This document shows, in pieces, positions 52,401 to 64,000 of a DNA stretch of 64,000 nucleotides; the stretch's first letter is position 1, and each line of letters starts with the position of its first letter. Source of the DNA: Tyto alba. Taxonomy: Eukaryota; Chordata; Aves; Strigiformes; Tytonidae. The stretch is from assembly GCF_018691265.1 (NCBI RefSeq), contig NW_024881296.1:11129427-11193426 (forward strand), given 5' to 3'. The notes under the pieces were generated by a model. The model searched no databases. It worked only from the letters and a program-made list of their open reading frames with translations, and had not been told where the DNA came from. The position numbers were made by a program, and so were the translations under genes.

Positions 52401-53539
52401 TGGCAAGACAGAATAATTCAGCTGTGGTATGGATGAGTTGATAATGCAGACAGGAGTAATTTGTGAAATTTAGTTCTAGAGCTGGGCTTGGATAAAAATG
52501 CGCAAGTTTGGATGTGCTTATGGTTTGGACCAACATCTCACATTCAATTTTTGTCTTTTTGTGACTCTAGTTTTAGGTACTGACCTGTAAACATCACAAG
52601 ATGCAGTCTTCTTAGAAAGTTAGTTGTATGCCTCAGTACTAGATACAAGATCTTTAGCAGGACTTCACGTGAGGAACAGTTAAACAGAAGCTTGTATGAA
52701 TAAGGCACTAGTAAATGTTTGCAGCAAACAACAATTACAGTCTATATTCTTTAAGAATAAAACTGTTCTGTTTAAGAAATTGCCTTTAATATGACAGAGT
52801 TACCAATGCCGGTTAGAAGTGGGGTTAGAGAAAGTGCATCTTTTGGATTATGCCTGTGAGGTCTGAGAAACCAGTGAATGCAAATCCCTGTTAAATTTGG
52901 AAATAGCCTGTGCAGTGGTTATACTCAGGAGAGCTAAAGCAAGAGGAACCTGGTCTAGATTCTGCTCCTGACTAAACCAATGTGAAATCACTGTAAGGGA
53001 TTTTGCTCTGGATTTCTTTGCATTGCTGGAGGGATCTGAAGCCAGAATCAAGGCTGATGTGGCAAATCTAGTTAAACAGTAACAATGCTAACTCAGACCA
53101 AATAATCGCCTACAGTCCCCTTAAACGGCTTCAGAAAAGAATCTGCTGTTTTAAAATTTCCTACTTGCTGAAGTCCAAGGATGCACTTTGTCTTTTAGCT
53201 AATGAAACAGACCATAAGCCTTCCGTACTACTTTGGAGCTGCTTCCATTCTAAACAGTTACTAAAATACCAGTTCTTACTTTATACCAAATGAAACTTGA
53301 GTCAGCCGGTCAATTTGCGGGATGGCTGACTGCTACTTTGCATTAAAAGTTGTTCAAAAACCTCCAAACTCTTCCATGCATAAAACCAGAACATACTGCC
53401 CCTTTTAAAACATACTTTTATGTATCAGCTCTTTTGGGGTATGGGGGTCATTTAATCACCAGAATTTGTTTATCGAGCCAATAATAATGCATTTGTAAAC
53501 TAATGGATCTGGTTAACATTCATGATTGTATTTCCCTAG
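49458..53539. other. Non-coding stretch, putative intron
   Basis: No recognised gene or transposon. A T/G-rich low-complexity patch (GTTT and GTT units) occupies about 52008-52083; on the minus strand it reads as an A-rich tail-like sequence. Confidence 0.5.
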
Positions 53540-53672
53540 GATCTGTCCAGTAAAACTACTACGTCCAAATTATTCATTTGGTATACAAAATAGAATGTCA
53601 GTGGTAACTCCACAGTCTGATTTTATCACTAAATCTTGCTTTGTCAACAGACAACTTAGCTTTATCACCTGA
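53540..53672 (+). other. Candidate exon that would extend the 49447 reading frame to a stop
   Basis: The acceptor is TGTATTTCCCTAG. Joined in phase to the ATG at 49447 it gives a 47-codon frame (start MLNRICPVKLLRPN, stop TGA 53670-53672). The start is basic and hydrophobic, in the style of a mitochondrial presequence or a short amphipathic helix. An alternative donor (ATGTCAGTG then GTAACT, 53603/53604) would allow the frame to continue elsewhere. A plus-strand AATAAA lies at 54303-54308. I do not recognise the peptide, and its coding status is unproven. Confidence 0.25.
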
Positions 53673-54866
53673 CAAATTTCTATTCCACTCAGATCCTCCA
53701 TTATTTGTACAAGATGCCATTTAAAAACTTAACACATTTCTAGTATCCATAATGCAACAAGGAAAAAAATACATTGATTCATTCTTGTACGTTATTGCCA
53801 TCAGGTGCTACAAATAACAACTCTGAACAGTGGGGTTTTTTTGTTTGCTTGAGGTTTTTTGTATCTTATGTAAGGACTTCATACGAAGTTTATCTCAAGC
53901 TTTAAGATCACCCATCCGTGGACACCTCAGAAGCTTTACAAATATCTCAAACAGCTTTTTAAAATGTGGTGGTTTTTTTGTTTGTTTTGGGTTGTTTTAG
54001 CTTTGACTCAAAAGACTAAATTTCATTGGTGGTACAATTTAGCTGAAATTGTCACCAGAAATTAATCTGGACTAATATTTCTTTCTTAGACAAAACAAAA
54101 AAACCCCCAACAAGTAAATTAATTTCTAGGGATCTCTCTCCCATACTTGCTATACATATTCTAAATTGTACACAGAAGGAGGAAAATACAGGAATTTCTC
54201 TTCACAAAGATCTTTCCTTCATAGTAACTCGGGAAACTTTTTTCTTTTCGATATTTGTTTCTTAGATGAATGTCAGAACATGTGCGTGTGTGTGTGTAGG
54301 CTAATAAATAGCATGTGTTTACCTGAATACTAGGAAATGTTATTGAGCATGACAGCTGTACAGAATCTTTTCTGTAAAAGTTGACAGCTTAAAATTTTTT
54401 TTTATGTCATTATTTGCAGTAAGATGATGTAAATTTTGGCAATTGCAAAAGAAATATTCTTTGTCAAAAGTGTGCCTTTTGTAGTCCTAACTGCAAAAAC
54501 TAATTTTATTGTGTGTCTCTAGTTGGAATTGGAAGTTGTGCATATGCTACTTATTAGAATTTCCTAAGCTATGCTTCCTTTAAAATAAATCTGATTTTTT
54601 TTTTTTTTAAAAGTAAAAGAAACCTGTGTTTTGAAAGTCAGGGTTAGTTTTTAACTTGTTCTTAAGATTAAAATAGTACGTTGGGACATGGTTGGTTTTC
54701 CTTCCCTTTTTGCCTACTGCTTTTGAAGTGTGCCTTCAGTATCATACAGCCAGGTGAGAAAAATCTGCATTTTGGAAAAAGTTCTGTGAATATTTAACAA
54801 AATGCAGAAAGCAGTTTGTTTTCGTGGCTGTATTTCTTCAACAGAAACAAAGGGATAGTAATGAAA
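53673..54866. other. AT-rich spacer between the putative plus-strand unit and PLD5
   Basis: No gene recognised. Contains a short GT repeat near 54282-54297 and a T-run near 54597-54608. If both units are real, they converge here tail to tail. Confidence 0.45.
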
Positions 54867-54870
54867 CATT

Positions 54871-56161
54871 TTTATTACAAAACTAAGATATTACAGCCCT
54901 GACTGAAGAAAAATCCTTTGTCACACAATTTATATGGACTTTTTAAAGAGCAAATTCACACTTCTACAAAACAGTTGCTTCTTGGTACAACTGAGTTGTG
55001 TTTGTAGAGGCACACTATTAACACCAACTAAAACTGTGGCCTAAATGAAGGCATCACACTTGGGTTTGTGCTGATGGATGGCATATATTGATGACATTTT
55101 AACAAAAAATGCCATTTCACAATTTTTTTTAAAGTAAAAGTTAGGAAAGAAAAAACTTTCCGTTGTAAAACTCAACCAAATGACTATTTGATAATTTAAC
55201 AACAACTGTTTCATGATTTTGCATCACTCTTGACCTTCCTAAAAAGCAGTAATTGATTTTTTTTTAATATATGCAGTGGTTTGATAATGAGTCATCATGC
55301 AACTGCTGACTCACACTTGATAAATACTTTACTTAACTTGGGAGAGAAATTTTCTTGAGTACAAAAAAAAATATAAATCAGTCCTAGGTCTTTGCTATTA
55401 ATTCAGAGATTTTTACTGTTAGCTGAAACATGTATAATTGGAAGTAACCGTTCTGTTGAAAGGAATCTGTGTTACTTTGATTAAAAAATCCATTTATCTG
55501 AGAGGCATTAGGGATTATGACAAATCTGATGAGGCCAACCCCACCGCCTCAAAACAGTCTACTTTTTGGAGATGAATGAACTACCAGTCATTTAACTCTA
55601 GTGTATTTTAAGGCTAGTTAGAAGACGTGTAAGAGTGTTATCTCAAACTAAATGCTCAAAACTAGGAAGTATTTGCATGACTGGGTATTTAAAGGGAATG
55701 ATTTATATGGGTGAAAGTTTGTTTCTTCCTTTATGTTTGCTAATACAGTAAACCTACCATCTACTTGTACATCAGTAATAACTGATCTTAGAATGCCATT
55801 TCATAGCTTGAATCTTGGGTTTACCTCAAGGTTTGTTCTAGCCAGGATGGCAGTTAGGGAAAGTCCTAAAACTGAAACACAAAAATTGACACATGCTGTT
55901 AAATTCAAACACAAAACATTAACATGGAAGCAGATATGACATTCAATGTCAGAAGTAACAAATTTGAAAGTCTTAAATAAGTCAATATAGAGAATATAGT
56001 TCAGATATTTTTTTATGTAAGTGTGCTTTTTCCTAAAAACACCCCCCCAAACCAAACTTTTTTTTTTTGCTTTTTCTTTAAGTCTTTTGTCTGTAAGTAT
56101 GAAAGAGGGCTATACCCCACTGCAATTTTTCATTGCCATACTAAACAGTAAAGCAGTCTTT
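54871..56161 (-). other. Probable PLD5 3' untranslated region
   Basis: This lies immediately downstream of the PLD5 stop codon on the minus strand. It is AT-rich and has a minus-strand AATAAA at 54871-54876 (plus-strand TTTATT). The 3' end is inferred from this signal only, and other signals nearer the stop are possible. Confidence 0.4.
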
Positions 56162-56397
56162 CTAATTCACATTGATCACGGCAGTCTTATTTGATGTTGC
56201 TTTATTAAGTTTGTGATTAAAGCAGTTTGGGATTTTTGTTGGTTGTAAACTTTTGGCATAGTGTGAATACCAGTCCCTTTCAAAAACAGCCTTGAGTTGC
56301 TTAATGATGCTTGTGCTGTTCCCCGCGTCTGCTTGGTTGATAACAAGGCCAGCTCCAGCATTCTGCGTAAAAGCATTTCCTACCCAATCAAAATTAC
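56162..56397 (-). CDS. PLD5: PLD5, last coding exon (inactive phospholipase D5)
   Basis: The acceptor TTTACTTGTAG opens with the rest of a split Gly codon, then NFDWVGNAFTQNAG, LVINQAD and KAVFERDWYSHYAK. This is the C-terminal part of the PLD3/PLD4/PLD5 domain and matches PLD5 best. In active family members this region carries the Ser/Asn-rich segment after the second HKD motif; here Asn-Phe-Asp replaces it. The frame ends at TAG 56162-56164. The last 20 or so residues (ending AVINVN) look shorter and more divergent than the mammalian tail as I remember it. The exon follows the 57751-57865 exon across a 1.35-kb intron. Confidence 0.92.
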
Positions 56398-57750
56398 CTA
56401 CAAGTAAAGGCAGGAATATACAATGAGTTTCTAACATTAAAAAAAAAAAGTGATCTCCCTAAAGGCAACCCAGCATGACACAGTATCATTTTCCCCAGTG
56501 CCTGCCTGGGCAGAGAGAGTTTTCTAAACTAGCAGGAAAGAAAAAACGCCCATTACGTACCAGTGTGTGGTGCAGATTGTTTCTGGAAGTTGTAACAGCT
56601 CTAATCCTTCAAAACTACCTTGCTCTTCCTTTTGCATATATCGTATTATTACTCCATTTACTTTCCTCATCAGCCTTTTCAGTGCCAAGAATGAAAATAT
56701 TTTTTTTGCCATATAAACAATTTAAAGTAGATAGGATGGAGAGTGGTCGCTCTATAATGCAGAGCCAAATCAATAGATCTTTTATAGGTTACCCACTGAC
56801 AGATACTATTTCAGGAAAGAAAAACAGGTTTTACTGGTTTATGCCAGTTATTACCACCTTTGAAATCTAAGGTAATGAATGAGCATTTCAGATCCTGATG
56901 ATCGCAAGGCAAAGAGGGTATAACTGGATTAATAGAACACAGGTAAACCAAGTATTTCAGTTATTTCTTTTTATTTCACTAGAACTATTAGCTATTTAAG
57001 TTGTACATTTATAACACATTCAGTATTTTGGAGAGAAAATGCTGTTACTAGAGGTCATCTTTTAAAGCAATATTGGAACATACATAAAACATGAAGGTAT
57101 ATGAGAAATTTATACCCTTTTTTCAGTGTCATTTCAGCTACTTCAGCAGGAAATGTTAAGGAAATTCTGAAGTTGTCAAGGATGGTAGATTGAAGCCTCA
57201 TCATAAGGGACATGTTTTCCTATGCTTTCAAGTAAAAGATATATCAGATCCTTAACACGCATTTGTATTTCACACAGCTTTGATTATTTCTTTCTTTTAT
57301 TTATATATATCTGAGGATATAAGGACAGTGGGGAAATTAAAAAACCAACTCAACTAAATCCATGCTGTGTAGACAAGTTATAAATAACTGAAATTGGATC
57401 AGGCTATTGGATGGAATTTAAAAGGGAGTTAAAAAAAAACTATTTGTGGGGGGCTTGTAAAACATTTTGGAGACGAGAGGAATACAGTGCACTGTTTGAA
57501 ATGAAAAGTAAGATTTGGATGGGTTGAGAGGTGTGTGTGCTTAGACCCCGTCAAGGTGAGCTTTTCAGAGTAGCTCTTGGTTGTATCTCTACGCTATTTG
57601 AGATTGTCCATTCTTCATGTGTGCATGGGTCTGCTGCTGAGTTGCAGCCTCTGTGATCTCTGGCTTAACAAGCATATCAGCTGTAGATTTCTCATGGTTA
57701 TTTCAGGCTTTTGGCTACAAACTAGAATTTCTTGAGGTGTGGTTACTTAC

Positions 57751-57865
57751 CGATGTATGCAGCTCCATCAGTCACCATATATTTGTTACGATTTAATTTG
57801 GGAAGGGAAGTGTTCTTCTGTTCTTTAAGAAAGCATGCACTTTCCTCCTCAAGGTCAAAGAATTT
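57751..57865 (-). CDS. PLD5: PLD5 internal coding exon with the degenerate second HKD motif
   Basis: A 115-nt exon, phase 0 at its start and split in a Gly codon at its end (ACATCG then GTAAGT). The acceptor is CTATTTTATGGCAG. It encodes KFFDLEEE and then NRNKYMVTDGAAYIG. In catalytic relatives this motif is His-x-Lys-x4-Asp. Here the histidine position holds Arg (CGT, complement of 57788-57790), so the nucleophile/acid is missing. That is the known hallmark of PLD5, annotated as an inactive member of the family. The protein is expected to be a type II membrane protein facing the lumen, with an unclear role. Neighbouring exons join in phase. Confidence 0.93.
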
Positions 57866-60800
57866 CTGCCATAAAATAGAATGGAGTGCAGGTTAATAAG
57901 ACTTGTTCTACAATGGACAGAAAAAAATATGGTCTGTTCTCTATTGAAAAGGAGTTTGTGCTACAGAACAACTTGAGCCAAGCATTAATTTTAATAAGAC
58001 ACTACACGTTGCATTTCTTACTACATTCTCATAGTTTGTGATACTCACTGTGCCTTGGCATTCTGAACTATACAAAATACATGGCTACTGCATACTAAAG
58101 GCAATGCAGGGCCAGGTAGTAGAGGCTATGAAAGGAACAAAAAACCCCTATCTTTGTGTTCTGCACGCTAAAAGCTAGGAACCTTTCTTTAGCTCATTTC
58201 CTCATTCATTAAGGGACACTGAGGTTTGAAGTCTGCTTCGGGATCTGGATTGGCAGGCCCACCAACGGCTGAATTAACACCTTTATCCATGTTGCATAGT
58301 TTCCAACAGGAAACCTGCTGATTTCAGAAACTTAGAAAATTCTCAGGATTAAGTCTGATAGGGAGAGACCAAATTTAGCAGACAAGAGGAAAATGCACCT
58401 GTCTTACCCTGAAGGGTGAAGTCTGAGTTAAATTTTTTGTTGTTTTGGGTTGGTTGGTTTGTTAAACTTTGGAGCTATATGCACTCCTTGTCTGCATCAG
58501 TGCCAGACAAAAATGAGATTTCCAGTACAAATCTTAAGTATTGCTTGTTTCATCAAGGAAGCTAAGAGCAAGACACAGATTCTAAGGCCACAAGTAGAGA
58601 ACAACATGATGAAGGAAAAATTAAATATTTACTGCATGACTAGGAAAATTTGATTGAGGTGATAGTGTAGATCCTCAGAACAAACCTAATTCACAGTTTA
58701 TTACTGATCAAAGTAGCTGGCTACGTACTGCACCCACTTTTAAGACATTGAAAATTAGTATTAAAAAAACCCACCTCAAAACTCCTTGATCATTCTGGGG
58801 AGTCTGTTTTCCATAATGCAAAATTAATCTCTTGAACCAGTGCTCTTTTTGATACAAACCTTGACCAAATCCTTTTACGTTATGGAAATATCTTTTCAGA
58901 ATAACCCTCTGCTTTGAAAACCCAACTGTAAAATACTAAATTCCTTCTTGAAATGTAGTGATCTCGGTGGTAGACTACATCATTTGAACAGTTTGATTAA
59001 ATCAAATAAGCGTGTACGCTCAGCACACAGACAGTTTTATAAAGCATTCTTCACCCAGCCGATGATGTAGGTGGGTTTCAAGCAGGTTTGCAGTAAACTG
59101 CTTGACTATTGCCAGCTGTGTTGTTGCTGATTACCAGGAATGCCAGCTTTAGGTTTTATACCACTGGTTGCTTCAGAACTGCATATACATACTCATTCAA
59201 AAAATTTATCTTCTTAATCATCAGTCTTGATCATGACAGTTTGGTTTTCCTTGGAGAACTCTCCTCTCAGCTCTGACCAGGCTTATCTGCAATTAGATTT
59301 ACCAAACCTAATAAAAATGGTTGAGTCTCAAACAAAAGGTAGAGTAGCCCAGCGGCTGCTGTTTATCTAATGCTTTATGCTGTGGACTCTTGTCAGAATC
59401 TCTCTTGCCCAGTGGAAAAAGTATATTGGGGTGAATTTTATGCTGTCAGAGGTTGTACCAAAACTGCTTGGAAGAGCTCTGTGCAAAATATCAAGGCTGG
59501 TTCAGGCTCCTGCTGATTCCAGCATTGAAGAGTCTCTTTCCTTGGACTGACCCACACCCACTCCCTGTAACAATGAAAGTTTATTCGGGCTGAAGCGGGT
59601 TTTTAGTGCATTAGAAATAAGATTCATAGAGTTTGTGTTTTTTCAGTGCACAGATACCGGATGGTACTGCGGTGCAGTTTTACAATCAATAACTAGCACA
59701 AAGTTGTTTCCTTAAACAGTCTCTGAATTTTACATGTCACCACATGCTTACTTACCTGTGCAAGGCATTGTTACCTTCCACAGCTTAATTTTTGTAAGGA
59801 GTTCAAATATTAACAAAATTCCAAAGGTAGATTTTTGAATTTAAAAACAAGCATGACCACCCAAACTTTGAGTGATTGCTTTATAAAGGGCATTTAAAAA
59901 GATTATTCTTTGTAAAACTCTAGTATCTGTCCTTTAAATGAGATTTATGTTGTGTATTCATATCTAAGCTGTGTGGAGAAATCATAGCTTTAATTACAGA
60001 TTTTTAACATTGCTAACAATTATAACATTACACCTTTTAAAAAATTAGAACAAACCATCTTAACAGCTATGAAGGAAAGTTTACTAGATACTAGGAGTTA
60101 GTGCTTAGACAAAATCAAGAGTGCTGCTCTGTGCCAGAGGAACTGCTCTACAAACACACCACCACCGAAAGTAGGTACTTAGCAAGCCAGAGATGGATCT
60201 GAATCTATCTGAAAGGGTCTTGAATTTTTGGAGCACACTGTTAAAATTCAGTGTTCACAGCTACGAAATTGCATCTTGCAGTCCCTGCCTTCCTGACCTC
60301 AACAGCAGACTGAAAAATTACATGCATGGCAGTCAGCAGCTGGGTTTGATCAGGACACTGCTTTTCTAACGCTATACTCGCAGTTAGGCAATACCAAAAC
60401 TTCCGTTAGTCTGGTCAGAGACCAGGGGAAATGAGGAAGAGATTCCCATCTAACAGAGAAATTATATCCGTGCAGCCTCCTCCAAGATGACCGTGGAACT
60501 CGGGCTGCTGCCATTGGCAAAACAGTGTTCCCTGCAGCTGCAGCAAGCTGTTGGCACTTGCAGGAAACTTCCCAGCTGAACTGGTCTTTCCATAGGCATT
60601 AAAAAAAAGGGAAAACAATCACAATAAGGCATATTGCAGGGATCAAAAGCAAAATGAAAGAAAAGAGGTACCAAATATACTCCGATGGACTTGGGTATAT
60701 TATCCCCAAGAGAACAGAAGTGGGGCGGGGGTGCCATTTCTGGCAGAACAGTATTGAGGCATTGGGACACCCTAGCAATTTTAAGTATAATTTCAACTAG

Positions 60801-62548
60801 AATTTGCAACTTAATGTTCCCTTAAAATGTCAGTGTTCTTGTATGCAAACACAATATGTGTCTGCGTGACACTATTTTCTGTACTGAGTTTAGGTTGACA
60901 TTTGGTTCTGCTTTGGGTACGAGGAAACAAAGGGAAAAGCAGAATTTTCGAATAATTAAAAAGGTTTAAGTTTAGTTTTTACCTTGTCGGCCTATTCCTT
61001 CTCCCCCCTACACACACACACATAATTTTGTTTCACTTTGATCCTGGCTACAACAGATGAATACAAAAGAAATGCGGTTGTGAAAAAACAGTGCTCATCT
61101 GCCATGTTATGTGAAGTAAAGGTGTCACGATGGAGCCTGTGGCACAATTTCAGCCAGAATCAAGCAGATACCAGTACACTCGGAACCTTGGGCCCTTGCT
61201 CCTCCCGAGGCTTAAGGCAGCGACTGACTCGGCCTGTGGAGCACGTGATGCGCAGCACAGAGGTACTGGAGGTGCGTTGTACCTTCACAGCTCTTCAAAG
61301 CTGGGCCGAGCTCATTTTTTTACTGGAGGTTGTATTTCTATTAGCTAACTGCAGATATTCTAGCTAGACTACCTCCCTGGAATGGATGCCTAGAATTGTT
61401 TTTTGTTTTTTTGTTTCCCCCCCCCCCCTTTTAGCATTTCGTTCTTGACAAGATAAATTCTGTACTAAAGATTTTACCTGCTGTAAATAGATGGAAATGG
61501 ATATAAGTACATAGAGCTTTAGATGTCACTTAAATAAAAAATAATCTTAAATGCAAAAATGGAATTTTGATGATAAATACACAACAAGCTAGAAGTTACT
61601 CAAAATTGAGTGTAAACAGTGTCAGCCACATAAGGGATTTTTGTCTTACAAACCATACTTTATGCTGCTTCTTACCTAGGAAATTTGTAATAACAGTGTA
61701 CATTATAACAAAAATCCATATTTCTAGATATGAGTAAATATCACTTAGTGTGTATAACACAAATACTATTGTTTTTTTACAATTGTTACCAATTTTAAAA
61801 AACCAAAATGATTTAGTGGATTAACAATTTAAATAGTCAAAATAATTCAGCAGATTATTTAAGACAGTTATCTGCAAAGAAAAACAAAAAGAAATTGATC
61901 TAAGATGGCTGATTTCCAGTGCGCCTCAATTTCATACAAATGAACTAGATCAAATTGAAAGTAGTACTTACCATACACTCTGGTCTCTAACACAAATGTA
62001 ACATATATGGTATTTCTGACTTTCCTGTATTGCATGTCTAATGTGGTCACATAACGGTTGTTCTAGTTTTCACAATTCTGAATTTGTAGCCTGAATTTAA
62101 TGTAAAATCTTCATTGTCTTCTCTTGTACTTTGTACTTGACTAAAGGAAAAGCAGATGCTTACGCAGGTGAACAGTCAGGTTACATGAGTCCAGACTAAA
62201 CCATGATTTTGTGCTGTTACATTTACTCTTATCAGCCAGTATAAACAAGACATAGGACTGCGGTTTGCTCCGTTAGCTTTGCTGTGAAGGACCAGACGTA
62301 GTGTTTTACACAGGCTGTCCACCACACAGACTGCCTTTTGGCATCGTTCTGTTTTTCTGTCTTAATTTCTATGTCTGTTCCTACTAGGAATAAATTCAGT
62401 TCGTTAGTTTACATTTCCTGTGTTACCTAATGAAATTTAAAGACTTTGAGAACAGAAAACAGTTGTCAGTTGTGAGGTTTTCTAGATTTTGGGAGGAGAG
62501 CGGGGTGGGAAATATTTTAGATTTCAAAGCAATATGGATTATACTTAC
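57866..62548 (-). other. PLD5 intron
   Basis: A 4.7-kb intron between two identified exons. It contains a CA run at 61012-61022, a homopolymer T/C patch at about 61400-61432 and no recognised transposon. Open frames inside (such as 60462-60809) look accidental. Confidence 0.85.
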
Positions 62549-62714
62549 AACTTTCAAGCTACAGCTTGGAACTTCAGTGCAAATAGCTTTCAGAGATGAA
62601 ACAAAGTTAAAAGTAAGGGGATCTGTGTCTCTTGAGAAACTTATGAGAAGTCGCACTTTAATACTTCGTAAAACTAACGCTTCTCTTATCTTCCCATCTA
62701 AATATGGCCAGTAC
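62549..62714 (-). CDS. PLD5: PLD5 internal coding exon
   Basis: A 166-nt exon: one base of a split codon, then 55 codons. The acceptor is CTTTCTCCGCAG and the donor AAAGTT then GTAAGT. It encodes YWPYLDGKIREAL, then a beta-strand-like KVRLLISF, then SLKAICTE and two nearby Cys (PSCSLKV). This is the segment between the two HKD regions of PLD3/4/5-type proteins, and it is nearly identical in pattern to PLD5. It ends in phase 0, matching the first base of the 57865 exon. The 5' exons (cytoplasmic tail, membrane anchor, first HKD region) lie to the right of the window. Confidence 0.92.
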
Positions 62715-64000
62715 CTGCGGAGAAAGAATACAGTATATTCAGTTAACTTTAAAAACTTCTGGATTTTTATGCAGCCAGTCTGGACACCATAGAGAAAACT
62801 AAACACATGGGAATTTCATTTTCTCTGTTGAAGGAATGCTGTTCTCCTTTAAAGGGATCTGCCAGCATCCTTTCCCGTGTCATTCCGCCCTGCACCAAAC
62901 CTGTCACTGTGGGAACAGCGAGGCTGCGGATGGTGGAGCACATCTCCCACCCGTGATGGAGCACGGAGAGCTGCCAGACACTCGTGTAGAAGACGGGCAC
63001 CTCGTCCCCCCGTGTCCGGGAGCATTGCTCCTGCGGCGCAAGCGGCGGAGCTCTGGCAGCGCCTGACAACCAGCAGAATGAGCTACAGCTAGAGGGTGCT
63101 GCCTGCCCGGGACGGGACGGGACAGGTAGGATTTTCTGTTGGTTGCACCAGTAAGGGAACAGGAACACTGGATCCCTGCCTGACTGCCACCCGTTCTTCC
63201 CTCTGTACTGGGACCGTACAGGGTGGGGACTGGAATGCCTCCTGTAATTTCTTGCTTGGGTAAAGGAGAGCTGCTGCTGTGCAGGGTGCCTGCATCCTTC
63301 CGTAGCAGCTGAAGATGGGTTGTTTAAGGAGGATGTTACTTTTTATCCTGATGAGGATTGCAGAAATTCTATGCATGGGATGGTGGCTTCCAGGGTGCTA
63401 TTCTCACAATTGCTAGTGAGCTTTGTGTTTCTGACCTTTGGTGGGAGCAGGTCAGGGCAGGGAGAATCGGGCAAAGAAAATGCACATTTTCTCTATTCCA
63501 GCAGCATCAAGGTATTCAGCCTAATGAAACCTGAGTTCTACAATGCCAGAAAATAACTTATAAGCGAGAACTGGGGAGCTGACTAGGTAGAGAAGCTGTG
63601 GCAGTGCCTCAAATGCGAAGCCATGCTGTAAGGAATATATTGAATTCACACAACTGGCTTCCCTGGATCTTCCTAAACCAGTATGTTTTTGAGTTCTTCA
63701 GAACAAAATAAGGAGTATAGGAAATAACATCGCCTGCAACACTGTAATGGTTCTACATACTAAGACCTAGTCCAGCATATAAAGGAGAAACACAAGGGAT
63801 GCGTATTGTGAAACTGAGCCTCCTACAGCAGTACTTGTGATTCTTTCACTGAGATGGAGGCTGCTCATAATGAGTTAATTGGAAAAACCCTCTTTACAGA
63901 GTTGAAACAGCTTATGCTTGATATCAATCAAATGCTAGTTACTTTTTAAAAAATTTGAACGAAACATCTTTAATTATGCAAAACTGGAAAAAAGCACATA
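62715..64000 (-). other. PLD5 intron (partial) with a GC-rich patch
   Basis: Upstream intron of PLD5, running out of the window. A GC- and CpG-rich patch occupies about 62880-63125 and contains a GGGAC triplication near 63109-63123. Minus-strand open frames across it lack splice sites that would fit PLD5. Nothing else was recognised. Confidence 0.6.

Noticed and set aside
39213..55000. MAP1LC3C, the gene expected next to PLD5 from mammalian gene order
   Set aside because: No exon matching the conserved LC3 motifs was found on either strand by eye.
56475..56870. 131-codon plus-strand open frame
   Set aside because: Lies in a PLD5 intron, antisense, no homology and no splice support.
1..64000. 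tRNA, rRNA, CRISPR, operon or prokaryotic mobile systems
   Set aside because: No tRNA box pairs, rRNA sequence or regularly spaced repeats were seen; the introns, LTRs and CR1 show vertebrate nuclear DNA.

Overview
The window reads as nuclear DNA of a bird. Three points support this. A 3'-end CR1 LINE lies at about 43.1-44.0 kb and a CR1 scrap at 22.4 kb. Two solo LTRs look like avian families and are flanked by perfect 5-bp target duplications. Repeats are otherwise sparse, and genes have short exons with large introns. The species cannot be told from the sequence.

Only two host genes are clearly coding, and both are on the minus strand. At the right end are the last three coding exons of PLD5, a type II membrane protein of the phospholipase D family with no catalytic activity (62549-62714, 57751-57865, 56162-56397). 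They join in phase, and the last carries the stop codon; the rest of PLD5 lies beyond the right edge. At 11.07-13.06 kb are two in-phase exons (1154 and 192 nt, 448 codons together) of a protein I do not recognise, with more exons expected on both sides.

Layout: 1-9.5 kb, no recognisable gene. 11.07-13.06 kb, unknown minus-strand gene. 13.34-16.14 kb, decayed gammaretrovirus-like provirus on the plus strand: reverse transcriptase, RNase H and the start of integrase, then a deletion, a polypurine tract and a 766-bp 3' LTR. It lies in the intron just upstream of the large exon, antisense to that gene. 16.65-17.23 kb, minus-strand solo LTR (TSD CTGAT). 21.17-22.36 kb, unexplained GC-rich island. 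22.41 kb, CR1 scrap. 33.13-33.48 kb, smaller GC-rich island. 38.76-39.21 kb, promoter-like island with CCAAT, two NRF1-type palindromes, a TATA box and a splice donor. 42.02-43.06 kb, plus-strand solo LTR (TSD TTAGC). 43.13-43.97 kb, CR1. 44.5, 49.3 and 53.5 kb, candidate plus-strand exons that may belong to a transcript from the 39.1 kb promoter. 54.87-62.71 kb, 3' end of PLD5.

There are no operons, CRISPR arrays or recognisable tRNA or rRNA genes. I found no clearly new biological system. The best leads are the unrecognised gene at 11-13 kb, the putative spliced plus-strand transcript with a possible 47-codon reading frame, and a roughly 223-codon open frame at 40.8-41.4 kb on the minus strand.
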